Shown: in pieces, positions 1-10,537 of the stretch | Position numbering within the stretch: position 1 is the stretch's first letter | Layout of the letters: every line of letters begins with the position of its first letter | DNA from: Misgurnus anguillicaudatus | Lineage: Eukaryota > Chordata > Actinopteri > Cypriniformes > Cobitidae | DNA length: 64,000 bases | Assembly (NCBI RefSeq): GCF_027580225.2 | Contig: NC_073337.2 | Coordinates: 13,303,501 to 13,367,500 of the forward strand | Direction: 5' to 3' | The notes under the pieces: generated by a model | Databases searched by the model: none | What the model saw: only the letters and a program-made list of their open reading frames with translations | Told to the model about the DNA's origin: nothing | Translations under genes and position numbers: made by a program

Positions 1-394
1 TTTTTTTTGACATTCAGTTACACGTTCAGCGTTATTTATCTAAATAAGTTGAGGTAACTTGTAAGTTTAGATAACATAAAACCAGCAAATTATTGCATGC
101 ACATACAGTACAAAGTATGATTATTTATTTAGATTTCAGAATGAGCACGTTTGTCATTAATACTAAATATGCTGCGTTCTGTCTGCTGATCTGATACTGT
201 AATGAAGATGAATGTATAATAACTGATTAAAAACTAAAGTGTACAACTTTCAGTAAATAACTATGTATATGCTTAGGACGTTTGTGTAGTAATAATGTAC
301 AGGGTAACTTCAGATATGAAAACGAAGACTAGTAAAGTGATGTTTTATCATTAAAATCTGATCGCATCCATTGATTTAATAGGATGTTTGTGTA
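1..394. other. Unrecognised AT-rich stretch
   Basis: No coding region, RNA gene or repeat boundary was recognised here. It begins with a T run and is AT-rich. Confidence 0.5.
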
Positions 395-676
395 TACCAA
401 CATGGCGGCGCGGTGGCTTCACAGCTGTGACGTCATGTGCAATCCAGTCATTTATATAGATCAGTGGTCTTACATCAGTGGTCTTACGTGTTGCTTACGT
501 GTGTCTTCGTTGTTAAAGTTTATTGTATGATTTATCGTTAATTTGAGACTTATTTTAACAATCGGGAGTCATGTAAACATGACGTCACGTGCGTCTTTTC
601 TGGTCAGTCGTCATGAAAACATGGCGTTTGGAACAGAGTGAAAACAAACTCCATATCACTGTGTATACCGGTAAGT
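395..676 (+). promoter_or_regulatory. Promoter-like patch with two CRE sites, a YY1-like site and a splice donor
   Basis: This patch is richer in CpG than its surroundings. It contains AACATGGCGGCG near 399 (YY1-like when read on the minus strand), TGACGTCA at 428-435 and again at 580-587, and CACGTG overlapping the second at 586-591. A second ATGGCG lies near 619. The sequence CCG|GTAAGT at 669-676 fits a vertebrate 5' splice donor. Together these resemble a TATA-less promoter and a short noncoding first exon reading rightward. No downstream exon was found, and the patch could equally be the internal promoter of an old transposon. The function is inferred from motifs alone. Confidence 0.25.
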
Positions 677-1149
677 TAGGCCTATATGTGAAATCACTAA
701 CTGTTTGACTATCAAACTAGACAATACATTTTTTTAGTTTGTCACATGTAGATTAATATGAAGGGGATAACGTTTTTAACCCTTAGTGCAGGAGTCACAA
801 GTGTTTTGTTTTAGACATATAGTATAGCTAATGGTTCAATAAAAGGACTGTTAAAAGAAAAGCTGCAAATTAACAAACTATTATTAATCCTCCCATATGT
901 TGTAGGCATAAAAGTTATAAATTAGGAGATTTGTCATTTTGACAAAGGCTTAAAACGATACACTGTATATTCACATAAAACCATACCCACACTGCTGCTG
1001 TAGCCCACCTTTTTTCCTCCTGATACTTTAATATGGCATTAATGGCAAAAAAAGTGCTAGCTCGCCATTAATTAGAAATAAAAAGGTTAGCAAAAAAATG
1101 CATCTCAAAACTCATCAGATTGATGCTTTAAAATGTGTAATTAAAAAAA

Positions 1150-1406
1150 AAATTCTAAGGGGGAGCATGCTCCCGGACCCTAGAAGGGTAATATTCTTCT
1201 CATATTTCTCACCCCTGACCCGTTTTCATGCCTGAAAGGTCTCCAAAAAAAAACTGGATTTTGGAGTTAGTTGAACCAATGTTAAAATGATAGTTATTTT
1301 ACAATAGACATATTATTGGTTTCTGTAGGAAAAAAGAGTGGGTGGTGGCAGCGGAGCTCATTGGGTGCTCAGCACCCCTAAAGCTCTAACCCTAGAATCG
1401 CCTCTG
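1150..1406. mobile_element. End of a degraded hAT-like element
   Basis: The stretch GGGTGCTCAGCACCCC followed by CTAACCCTAGAATCGCC and ending CTCTG near 1406 resembles the terminal part of fish hAT elements. No matching opposite terminus was found in the window, so this is a fragment. The family is assigned from memory of similar repeats. Confidence 0.35.
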
Positions 1407-1588
1407 GTTCGAACCAAAAGCAAAAAATTATAAATTGTAGCTTTTTTAGCAGTTTTGGTTCCTTTTCACGCCACACTGATTGCTCTGGTCTGCACCAGTT
1501 GAAACAAACCAAAATTCAGTCATGTGATAACATCCACATCACTCATTGGCCACATGTCTTTGAACGTATTTCCTCCTTATCTAAATTG

Positions 1589-1596
1589 GTATAAAC
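1589..1596. repeat. Target-site duplication GTATAAAC, left copy
   Basis: This octamer is identical to 2872-2879 and directly abuts the terminal inverted repeat of the hAT-like element. Confidence 0.85.
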
Positions 1597-2871
1597 CATA
1601 CCTGTCAAGTATCCCGTTTTGGCCGGGAAAGTCCCGTATTTTACCCTTCTTTCCCGCCGTCCTCCCGTATTAATATTTTCCCGTAAATCTCCCGTATTTT
1701 AACCTGCGTTATTACAAAAATAATAATGCCCGGGCGGAGTAATAAAAAAACATTCCCAATCCCAGATCGCTAAAGATCCACTGATTCCGCTAATCCACTT
1801 CGTGTTTTCCAACCAGCTCCGCAGCATCTCTGTGTGCACTCTCTGCAATGAGAGCGAATAATACAGTTTCTGTCTGAAGTTTGTTGCATTAACAGGTAGA
1901 TTTATTACATTATATCAGTTGTTAAACCGCAGAATTACTAATTTGGAAGTTTGTTTATGTATTTCTTCGGTTAATGATTTGCTGTCGGTGTTCTAAAAGT
2001 GCAAACAAGTTAGCAAGCAAACAGCAACAAAATATCCACATTATTATCGTTACAATACTTGTCTAATGAATTAAATGTTCCCGGTCAGATCTAAGTTAAC
2101 ATAAACACTAAATTTGCTTTTGTTGGCACACTTTGTAGACAAAAAATACAAAAAAACACCAATGCCTTCACAAAATACAGACAGAGAACGGAAAGGGAGG
2201 CTGGTAAAGGCAGTTCAACATTGCAAACATTGATTCAAAGCTCCATCAAGCCAGCAGGTAAATCATATTGAATATCTATTGTCACACTTTAATTCTTGTT
2301 ATTATATTTTCCCATTATAATCACTTGTAATCACTTGTCTAAGTTGATGCTAGCAATATAGTAACACATCATTTATTTATAATACTTTTATTAAAACCAC
2401 TAATAGTACCACCCCCCGTAGTGCCCTTTTTGGTTTGGGCCACTGCCCCATCTAGCATTTTCATTTTCTAAATGACTGTTCTCATTACAAAGAAAAGTGA
2501 ATGGTTTATAAATAATTTTGGCATTAAGGTATAATGCAAAAGAAGTTAAAATAAGGCTTTTCAAACTAAGGCCATTGGGTTTTGTACAAATGCAAATTTG
2601 TGTGTATAGTATGTAGGCTACAGTATGAGTGTGACTTATGAAATGTAGTTTTCACAGAGCTGTGTGTTTCACTAGTTTTCTTACCAATGAATTAGTTTGT
2701 TTAGTTAATTTTAACACAACTATCAGCACTAAGGTTTAAAAAACATTATCCGGCCCTCACCAGTCTTAAAATGTAAGGAATACTGGAGCTTGTTTGGGTT
2801 GGTGGTGGGACTGTTCGTGGTGGGCGCCGGAAAATTTCCCTTATTTTCAAATCCAAAACTTGACAGGTATG
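1597..2871. mobile_element. Complete hAT-like element with perfect 8-bp target duplication
   Basis: The element starts CATACCTGTCAAGT (1597-1610) and ends with its exact reverse complement ACTTGACAGGTATG (2858-2871). It is flanked by the identical octamer GTATAAAC at 1589-1596 and 2872-2879. A 14-bp perfect terminal inverted repeat with an 8-bp duplication is the hAT signature. The left subterminal part repeats the word CCCGTAT several times between about 1630 and 1700. No transposase-like frame is visible in the 1275 bp, so the copy is non-autonomous or decayed. Confidence 0.85.
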
Positions 2872-2879
2872 GTATAAAC
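2872..2879. repeat. Target-site duplication GTATAAAC, right copy
   Basis: This octamer is identical to 1589-1596 and abuts the right terminus of the element. Confidence 0.85.
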
Positions 2880-3113
2880 AACATTTCAATGTCTCCCCAA
2901 TTGAATGAAAATATCCAGTAACAGGGTATACATGTATTGCAAAACCTTTTGATCATATCTTTTGATCAAGCTAGCAGTCTTGGGGTTTTTACAGCAGATT
3001 CTTTGTTACCATACCATTCATAGCATACTGTACCTAAAATGACCAAGTGACTAATAATGTAGAAACAAAAAGGTTTTTAGAAAGTCCAATTCAGCTAAAA
3101 AGGTGTTCAGAAA

Positions 3114-3261
3114 GCCCAATTCACACTGATCCAACAAACGCCAACAAATGCTTTTGTTGAGGTTTGTTGGGTCAGTATGAAACCCTTGTTGTTGGATCAA
3201 AGTATGTTGGGGTTTTTGGCATTTGTTGGAGTTGGTTATTGTTGGACCAGTGTGAATTGGC
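3114..3261. mobile_element. Small foldback MITE (148 bp)
   Basis: The left end GCCCAATTCACACTG is mirrored by CAGTGTGAATTGGC at the right end. The similarity continues inward through AACAA and GCCAACAAATGC-like words. An imperfect echo of the left end (AAAGTCCAATTCAGC) lies just upstream near 3082-3096. There is no coding capacity, and no convincing target duplication was found. Confidence 0.55.
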
Positions 3262-4306
3262 ATTATCTCTTGTTACTAACTTAGAGAATGACATCTAATT
3301 TGGTATAAACCAAGTCTTTGTTTTCTCAGTAACTATATAAGAGTGCAAAGCAAAGACAAGGGGTATTTTTGCAAAAAGAAAAGAAAGCGATGACTTGTAT
3401 TTTTTTATTTGATTGTAAAGTATCTAAATGTAAAAGTATGCAAGTCTTCACTACTTCTTTAAGTCAGATAGAAATTATTTTTAAATCAAATTAATCATTT
3501 TTCTTACACAAAGGTTTTCAATTCTGATTAAGCATTCAATTAGATTAATAATGGATTATTGTGCTTTATATAAACACATCTACTGTAAATGTTAAAATAT
3601 AGTAAAAAGTAGTGAAAGTTCACTCCGGTGATACTATTTGTGGCACTAAAGACTTCAGTGTGATGACGACCAGCCATATCAGTGATTTCCATTTGCTAAA
3701 ACACGAATGGAGTTCCAATGGTGTCTCATATGCCAGTGTTCTTCTTTCTACACAAGCCCTACAGTTAAGTCTTAGTGAAGTCTTTAGGGGTGCCCATGAT
3801 GGTGTTTGGCTCTGTGTACATTTGTTTAGCTTCTCAAATATTAATAAGGGACCGAAGATTTCCCATCTTTCATAAACCTCTCTGTTTTAGTGTTCTGTCA
3901 CGTTAGATCACTCTCTCAATTTTTCTTTACAGTATATGTGTTTGGGCTATACCCTTTACATGCCCTGCGTCCTTTACCCACCCACATGCTTCTCTCTCAC
4001 TTTTCATCTCTGCCACATTCTCTTTTAGTATGAGCAAGAGTGAATGTGTATGAGACACTAAGAGACATTAGAAACACCCAAGCTCGGTATGGATTTTTAG
4101 GCACATATTAATATAACGGAGTGCTAGAGGACCAGAACAGGTCATAGCCAGAGCATTGCACCTAGCCAAGCTTTAAAAGTCTCTGCCTGCATCAATCTAT
4201 GCATGAAGCAGAGAAAATCAATTATCTTTCCATACAGATCACATGGCATTACAGATGAGTTGTTATAACTTATAAAAAATAGTTGAAAAAAGTCAACTTC
4301 ATTTTA
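3262..4306. other. No recognised feature
   Basis: This is AT-rich sequence without repeat termini or a protein-like frame. An 87-codon frame at 3612-3875 resembles nothing I know and has no supporting splice or promoter context. Confidence 0.5.
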
Positions 4307-4308
4307 TA

Positions 4309-4853
4309 CACTCACCTAAAGGATTATTAGGAACACCATACTAATACTGTGTTTGACCCCCTTTCGCCTTCAGAACTGCCTTAATTCTACGTGGCATTGA
4401 TTCAACAAGGTACCGAATGCATTTCTTAGAAATGTTGGCCCATATTGATAGGATAGCATCTTGCAGTCTTGGAGATTTGTGGGATGCACATCCAGGGCAC
4501 AAAGCTCCTGTTCCACCACATCCCAAAGATGCTCTATTGGGTTGAGATCTGGTGACTGTGGAGGCCATTTTAGTACAGTGAACTCATTGTCATGTTCAAG
4601 AAACCAATTTGAAATGATTCGAGCTTTGTGACATGGTGCATTATCCTGCTGGAAGTAGCCATCAGAGGATGTGTACATGGTGGTCATAAAGGGATGTTCA
4701 GAAACAATGCTCAGGTAGGTCGTGGCATTTAAATGATGCTCAATTGGCACTAAGGGGCCTAAAGTGTGCCAAGAAAACATCCCACACACCATTACACCAT
4801 TGTACTAATAAGAAATTGAACAGGTGTTCCTTTAGTAATCCTTTAGGTGAGTG
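4309..4853 (-). mobile_element. Internally deleted Tc1/mariner-type transposon
   Basis: The left end CACTCACCTAAAGGATTA and the right end AATCCTTTAGGTGAGTG are inverted repeats that continue through GGAACACC. They are flanked by TA dinucleotides at 4307-4308 and 4854-4855, the Tc1/mariner target duplication. At 545 bp the copy is less than half the length usual for autonomous fish Tc1 elements. Only the C-terminal half of the transposase remains, on the minus strand. Confidence 0.9.
4370..4792 (-). pseudogene. Tc1 transposase, C-terminal fragment
   Basis: This 140-codon frame encodes the second half of a Tc1-type DDE transposase, the enzyme that cuts and rejoins the element at TA sites in the nucleus. 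The motif FQQDNAPCHKA around residue 50 carries the second catalytic Asp. SPDLNPIEHLWD around residue 85 carries the final acidic residue and the characteristic Tc1 signature. The N-terminal paired-like DNA-binding domain and the first catalytic Asp are absent, because the element is deleted upstream and its right inverted repeat begins about 30 bp beyond the frame. A shifted frame at 4341-4568 overlaps the end and suggests a frame slip near the C-terminus. The fragment cannot be active. Family assignment is firm; a functional product is excluded. Confidence 0.9.
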
Positions 4854-4855
4854 TA

Positions 4856-6189
4856 TGTTGTAGCAACTCATCTCTTGTCAAGATAAATAATAGTAAGTTG
4901 ACATGACTTGTAAATCTGAGTTGAAGCAACAAAGATTTTTTACAGTGTAGAAGAAAGCCGCTCATTGTAAATGGATCAGATTTGGTGGTTATAATTTGTG
5001 TTTTTGCAATAAATAAGTGTATGCATTCATGGTAAGAGTAGTAAGAAGGTTAGTAAGAGTAAATCATGAATGGTGCATGATTTCTAGATGTGGCATGACG
5101 TTTGTACTTTTTTCAATATATTTTACAGTAAATGTAAAAATAAACGATTTGCAAAAAAGACAATTTATTAATTTACAGCAACAACCGTAGCAAGAAAATG
5201 TATACAGGATACAGTTCAGAGCACCGTGCTAACTCAAAACTTAAATTAAATGTTCAATATAAAAAATATGGTTTCGAGAAAATTGTTGTGCTCTCAGTTT
5301 ACTATCAGTTCCTTCAGGTGCATGGAACCAAAAAACAAACTGAAAAAATGGCTGGCCGCACACTGAATCCAAAAAGACTGAAAAGGTCTAGAAAGTACAA
5401 AATAATTGAAATGCATAGTGCAATAAAGTGCAGAGTGTGCATTAAAAACAGAGGAACATGAGCAAACGTTTCAGCAGATTGCTATCCTCAGTGCTTTTTT
5501 TGGTTCAATATAAAAAATATCCAATATTAAAAATATTGCAAATATTTAACCTCAACCAAAAATGTTTTACTATAGTTTTGAAGTTTTGTAGGAGAGCTAG
5601 ATTTGTTGGTGCACACAAGAGAAGATCAAGCAACTTATTCAGACACAATATGGATTTAAAAGTTTCTATCGATGAATAAACCTTGAAATGCTCAAAAATA
5701 AAGCATTTCCGCATGACTTGGTTTCAAATAAGTAACCTATTTCAACAGGCATTTGTGGTGTCGCCACCGGGATTGAGATGAGCGATAAAGATCAGCTCCT
5801 TCCAGAAATGGCTAAGGCGATAAGACAGGAGTCAGTGAGCACGAAATCAGAACATAACAGGGAACATATGCAGTGTGGCACACGGGCACAGGATATCCCC
5901 ATGGGGGGAAAGGATTGGAGGAATAAAAGTCAAAAGCAGTTGGCTTGACAAAATAATACTGGAGTTCAGGATGAAAATACTGCTAATCCTTTCATCCTCT
6001 GAATAAAAGTGAAAAATCACTTGCTCTGCATCAGTAATGCATCATACTTCATATACACTACATAGAAGAAGCTCTCTAGGTTTATATATTAAAACAGTTG
6101 GCACCATTTTTCTTTAGATGAAATATAAACTTTCTAAACTGATATCTCCATAACAGCAGCAGAGAGAGGAAAACATCTGTGAATTAAAT
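4856..6189. other. No recognised feature
   Basis: Short frames at 5198-5461 and 5458-5679 have no recognisable motifs. ACAGTGTAGAAG near 4943 resembles the ACACTGTAAAA-type MITE termini seen elsewhere in the window, but no partner was found. Confidence 0.45.
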
Positions 6190-6410
6190 GCTTTTACACT
6201 CTAAAATTAATGAGTTATTTCGAACCTAGCACTGGGTCAAGAAGGGACGAACCCAACCCGCTGGGCTGTAATTTAATTGTTTTAACCCAAAATGCTGACT
6301 TATTTTAATCCATTGTTGGGTCAAATATAAACATGGTCTGGGTTAATTTAACCCAACAGCTGAGTTTGGCCTTTTCTGACCTAATGGTGGGTTAAAATAA
6401 CCAAGCCTTT
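6190..6410. repeat. AACCCA/TGGGTT-rich dispersed repeat
   Basis: The words TAACCCA and TGGGTTAA recur in both orientations through this stretch. It begins ACACTCTAAAA, which is also found at 22134 and resembles the end at 49631. It looks like a small nonautonomous DNA repeat. The boundaries are approximate. Confidence 0.4.
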
Positions 6411-6423
6411 ATTTGCTAATGTA

Positions 6424-6756
6424 ACGGTACATTCACACGGGGCGAAAAAGCGTTAACGCTTGACAGAAGGCTTGTCTGAAGCGTGGGCAACAGCCAATCA
6501 CAGTGGCCGCAACCTATGCTCCAGTCTTCCATAAACGTAATTGGCTGGGGCTGCCTAGGTTATTTGCATAAGGTGATCTGATTGGCTGACGCACGCATTG
6601 CCGCTTGAAAAGTTGAGAAATGTTCAACTTCTGCTGCGAGCAACGGCACTGAAGCGGCGCCGACGGATCCACAATTCAGTTCGGCAACGCATGACGTCAC
6701 CCATTAAAAGTGAATGGGAAGCGCTAAAGCTTACGCCCCGTGTGAATTCACCATTA
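6424..6756. mobile_element. GC-rich MITE, copy 1
   Basis: The ends ACATTCACACGGGGCG and CGCCCCGTGTGAATTC are inverted repeats, and the interior is GC-richer than the surroundings. A second copy lies at 24992-25285 in the opposite orientation, sharing CAGCCAATCACAGTGG/CCACTGTGATTGGCTG and GGATCC-flanked words. It is a nonautonomous DNA element of unassigned superfamily. Confidence 0.7.
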
Positions 6757-6831
6757 AAGTCATCTAGAACATCTATTATAACTTTTATTTCATTCAAATA
6801 CATGACTTCAGCAAACAGCTTGCACCAGTTG

Positions 6832-6990
6832 GCACTGATAGCCACATGGTTATTGTGTGGACATATACACCAGTGTGCTCACTGCGACCCGAGTTCGATT
6901 CCAATCTCAGAGGGCCTTTGCCGATCCCGCTTCCCTATGCCCACCAAACACTTTCCTGTCTACTCTATGCTGTCTAAATAAGGGCATAAT
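6832..6990 (+). mobile_element. tRNA-derived SINE
   Basis: The head looks like a decayed tRNA: an A-box-like TAGCCACATGG near 6839 and a B-box-like GAGTTCGATTCC near 6890. A pyrimidine-rich body follows, with a short AATAAGGGCATAATAGCCC tail. Fish genomes carry many such RNA polymerase III-derived SINEs. It is not an intact tRNA gene because the cloverleaf cannot form. Confidence 0.65.
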
Positions 6991-7119
6991 AGCCCTTTAT
7001 AAATAGGGTACATATTAGCAAGAGATTATGTTGGATCAGTGAGCATGTGCTTACTGCCTATACAGTAAAACTTCAGAAACATTTTGCAAAACCCACCAAG
7101 GTACATTTTTAATAAATAT

Positions 7120-9151
7120 TATGGTTGTCAATCGATTAAAATATTTAATCTAGATTAATCGATTGTCATGAGTTAACCCGTGATTAAATGCAACTTAATC
7201 GCACATTTTTATTTGTTCTATATTTACCTTATATTTAAATTGAACACTTTTAAGTTTTTTCTAAACGAACATGGGCATGGACAAATTATGGATGATTTAT
7301 GCAAATGTATGTTTATTATTAGTGAAAGAGTCAGCGAAAATTATTTTGAAAAAATCCATTTAAAGATTGTTAGGTTTAAAAACAAAATCACTGCATCCAT
7401 ACCTTAAAATCAAACTAATAGGGACACGCAAACAATATCAATATATGTTCAACCCTATTCTTTCTTTTATTGTTAGATTGACATTAAAACACAGACTGTT
7501 TTAAAGGTCACATTTTTCCGGTGTTTTTGAAGCTTTGATTGTGTTTACAGTTTGCAACGTGTTCATATTTCAACTAATGATGTCTCATTCACTAATAATT
7601 GCGTACTTTTTTTTGTATTTTTACACACATTTGAACCTCTCACGAAAACTTTCTGCCTAATTTACAACGCGTGCGTACGTACATGAGTTTCTTCTTATAC
7701 TTGTCTTTACGTTAGTGAATATTTGAAGTGTTCCACATGAGCGGTCGTGTCCACGAGGTTGGTAATTTGGATATAACACACCCAAACCAGCTCTATAAGG
7801 GTTTTCTGCAGCGCTGTTCCACAGAAAACTTTAGAGCAGATTGTCATAGAAGCAAAAAAGCTCGAAAAAAAAATCCATGATCATATTTATTATCGGTAAA
7901 GTTCTGTTTTGCTTTGCATATTTTTTTTGGGAGGTTTTGCTGTCGCTGGAGGAAGCCAGTGCTGTCCACATTAAAGAAGTATTGGATGTGTTAACAAATA
8001 TGACATTTAATTATATGACAGAGACGCGAATCTGTATCTAAAATAAAACAGACAGGAGATCAAGTGATTGACGTTTGGACTTCTCATAACTGTACATTTA
8101 CATGAAGTTTAGGCTACATAAGGCACTTTTAAATAGAGATTTAAAAAGTGAGGAAGGAAAGTGTGAAGATTTGACATTATGCGCATCTTCTTTATATGTT
8201 TACAAAAATAAGTATGCTAAAATAATATATAATATAATGTATATAATAATAATATTATAGATTATGTTTAATAATATGTAATACAGAAAATATTATAATA
8301 TAACATATATCAACATTATTATAAACATTATAATTATAACCTAGTATTTGATTATAGCATATGTGATTATTGCGTACGATTGGTATTAGGTTTTCTTTAA
8401 TTTTTGCGTAAATTTAGAAGACATTTTGATGCAAAAGTTTTTGTTGAATCACGAATTGATCGCGAAAACATCCGTACACACATCTCACGCACAAATTTGT
8501 GCGTACGCATGCTTAGTGAATGAGACCCATTATTTTTCACACAATTTACTTATCTGTATACCGCTGTTTTCACTGTCCTAAAAACAGGCTGATGTCTTCC
8601 TTGTTCTATGAAGTCCCTCCTTTAGAAATAAGTAACGAGTTCCGATTGTGTAGTTTGTTTGGTGTGTTTTGATTCGACAGCAGCGTAGCTTAGCAGAGCC
8701 GTTTGATTTTAGCTGGCGACTGTCCTGTGGGTGGAGTTTAGTCAAAAACTGTTTTATTGATGTCATTCAATCGGGAAGTAGAGGGTTGTAGTCCAAACCG
8801 GCCGTTCGGTGTAGGCTTTGAAAGGTGAATTCTGTTAAAGAAAATATCGCCTGGCAGTGAACTTTGAGCTTTAATAATTTTGCAGGTATTATTTATGCAC
8901 TAACAGCAACATTACACAGCAACTAAAGTTTGAAAAATGGGATCTTTTAGTTCTACTGTGATGCAAGGATCTAATATAATGTTACACATCAGACACCAAC
9001 AGTAAATTAACCATTTACTTAAGACATAACAGATTATATCTGCATAAAATGCTTGTCAAAACAGATATTTTTATAACTGTAATTTTATGTGTGCATGCTT
9101 CAGAATGAATTTAAGTTAATGCATATTAACGTGTTTATTTTGACAGCCCTA
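7120..9151. mobile_element. hAT-like element with 8-bp duplication ATAAATAT, carrying a nested element
   Basis: The left end TATGGTTGTCAATCGATTAA and the right end TTATTTTGACAGCCCTA are imperfect inverted repeats of the type TAGGGCTGTCAA. They are flanked by ATAAATAT at 7112-7119 and 9152-9159. The left subterminal part is rich in GATTAATCG words, typical of a common fish hAT family. No transposase frame remains. A second element occupies about 7581-8526. Confidence 0.8.
7581..8526. mobile_element. Element with GTCTCATTCACTAA termini nested in the hAT copy
   Basis: GTCTCATTCACTAA near 7582 is mirrored by TTAGTGAATGAGAC ending near 8525. Both ends continue with TGCGTAC-containing words, and CGTACGCA-type palindromes lie inside. 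The centre (8220-8350) is almost pure AT. No convincing target duplication was found, so superfamily and exact ends are uncertain. The right subterminal region holds a self-complementary GCACAAATTTGTGC. Confidence 0.55.
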
Positions 9152-9400
9152 ATAAATATATAGGGTCAACTCTGATTTCATGTTGTCTTTGAGAAACTAA
9201 AGCCAGCCCATCTGACTGCACAAGAGTCATTTGAGCTAATTCCCTTCTATCTGAAAGTTCCAGTGAAGTGGAATTCATGAATAATAGATAGAAGTAAATG
9301 TGTGTGGACTAGAGATCACACAAATACGCACTTCAGGTGAGACTGTACAGAAAGGCTGGTGTCATGCAGGATGACAAATATCCACACAGAATTACAGGCA

Positions 9401-9429
9401 GTGTGCGCGCGCGCGTGTGTGTGTGTGTG
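9401..9429. repeat. (GC)n/(GT)n microsatellite
   Basis: A run of GC dinucleotides passes directly into GT dinucleotides. Confidence 0.9.
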
Positions 9430-9505
9430 GAAGTGCAATGGCAGTAAAAGCAAGTGGAGTGCTCTCTATTTTTATCATGTGAAGCTTCTTTGAAACTAAA
9501 ATAAA

Positions 9506-9508
<3 letters not shown>

Positions 9509-9599
<91 letters not shown>

Positions 9600-9604
9600 T
9601 CTCT
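9509..9604. repeat. (CT)n microsatellite with TATC interruption
   Basis: The run is nearly pure CT over about 95 bp, with a short TATC block near its right end. Confidence 0.95.
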
Positions 9605-9818
9605 CCTTTTTTATTTATTTATTAATGAAAGTTGAAGATTTAGAACCATACCCAGAATTCCCTCTGTTTGCTGAGAGTATAGCACATGCTGTAGCAGCAT
9701 CTCACCTCTTTGATAGATATTAATCTTACATACATTACCTGCCACCACTGGCTTACTACAAAACAGTGCTTGCTTTATTAAGTTTGTGGGTGATGTACAG
9801 TGTTCTCGTAGTTATTAC

Positions 9819-9822
<4 letters not shown>

Positions 9823-9891
<69 letters not shown>
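9823..9891. repeat. (GT)n microsatellite
   Basis: An uninterrupted GT run of about 68 bp. It creates Val-Cys and Cys-Val frames in more than one phase that are not genes. Confidence 0.95.
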
Positions 9892-9894
<3 letters not shown>

Positions 9895-10537
9895 GTTTTT
9901 GTGCGTGTGTGTTTCTGCGTGTGTGTGACTCCCCGCTGCTCTTCTGCCCCCACACTGTCACAGAATCAGTTCAAGTGCCTGCAGAAGGAAAGAGCAATTT
10001 TTTTACAATCCCCTATCCACCCATAATATGCATGACTCTGAACTACAATTGTACTCTGGGCACCCTGCAAAAACATCTATTATTATACTTTTGGGGGCTT
10101 GGGGGGTGTTTCAAACGTTTTGACAAATGCAACAGCTCATCTGCTGTGTAATTCCATACAAAGAGACCATAACAGTATCTCAAATCATTCTCATATGAGC
10201 CAACATACAAAAGTCAATGTGGATCAATATGAATGCTTTCAGACCAAATAAGCTGAGCTTTGCCATCCTAATTGTATAGCTATGTGCTTTTACTGCATTT
10301 CTGATTTGATTTCAAGAGAAACATCTAATAAAGTTAATATATAAAACATATTTTGATTACATAAAGCTCTTGAGCTATGAAAGAGCAGATCTGAACAAAA
10401 ATTTATTTTATCTACCTCAAAAACAAAAAAGAAGCTATAAGATCAAGGTTATGTCTGCCAAACGCTAATCGTCTCAAGCTTTCAAGGTTAATCAATAGCC
10501 ATTCAGTCAGCAGAATATTATATTTTGTTGTTTTTAA

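Noticed and set aside
6832..6990. Possible tRNA gene at the B-box-like GAGTTCGATTCC
   Set aside because: No cloverleaf can be formed, and the tail matches a SINE. The same applies to 13090-13246.
9766..10151. Open frames with long Val-Cys and Cys-Val runs
   Set aside because: They are translations of the (GT)n microsatellite at 9823-9891 in two phases, with no homology on either side.
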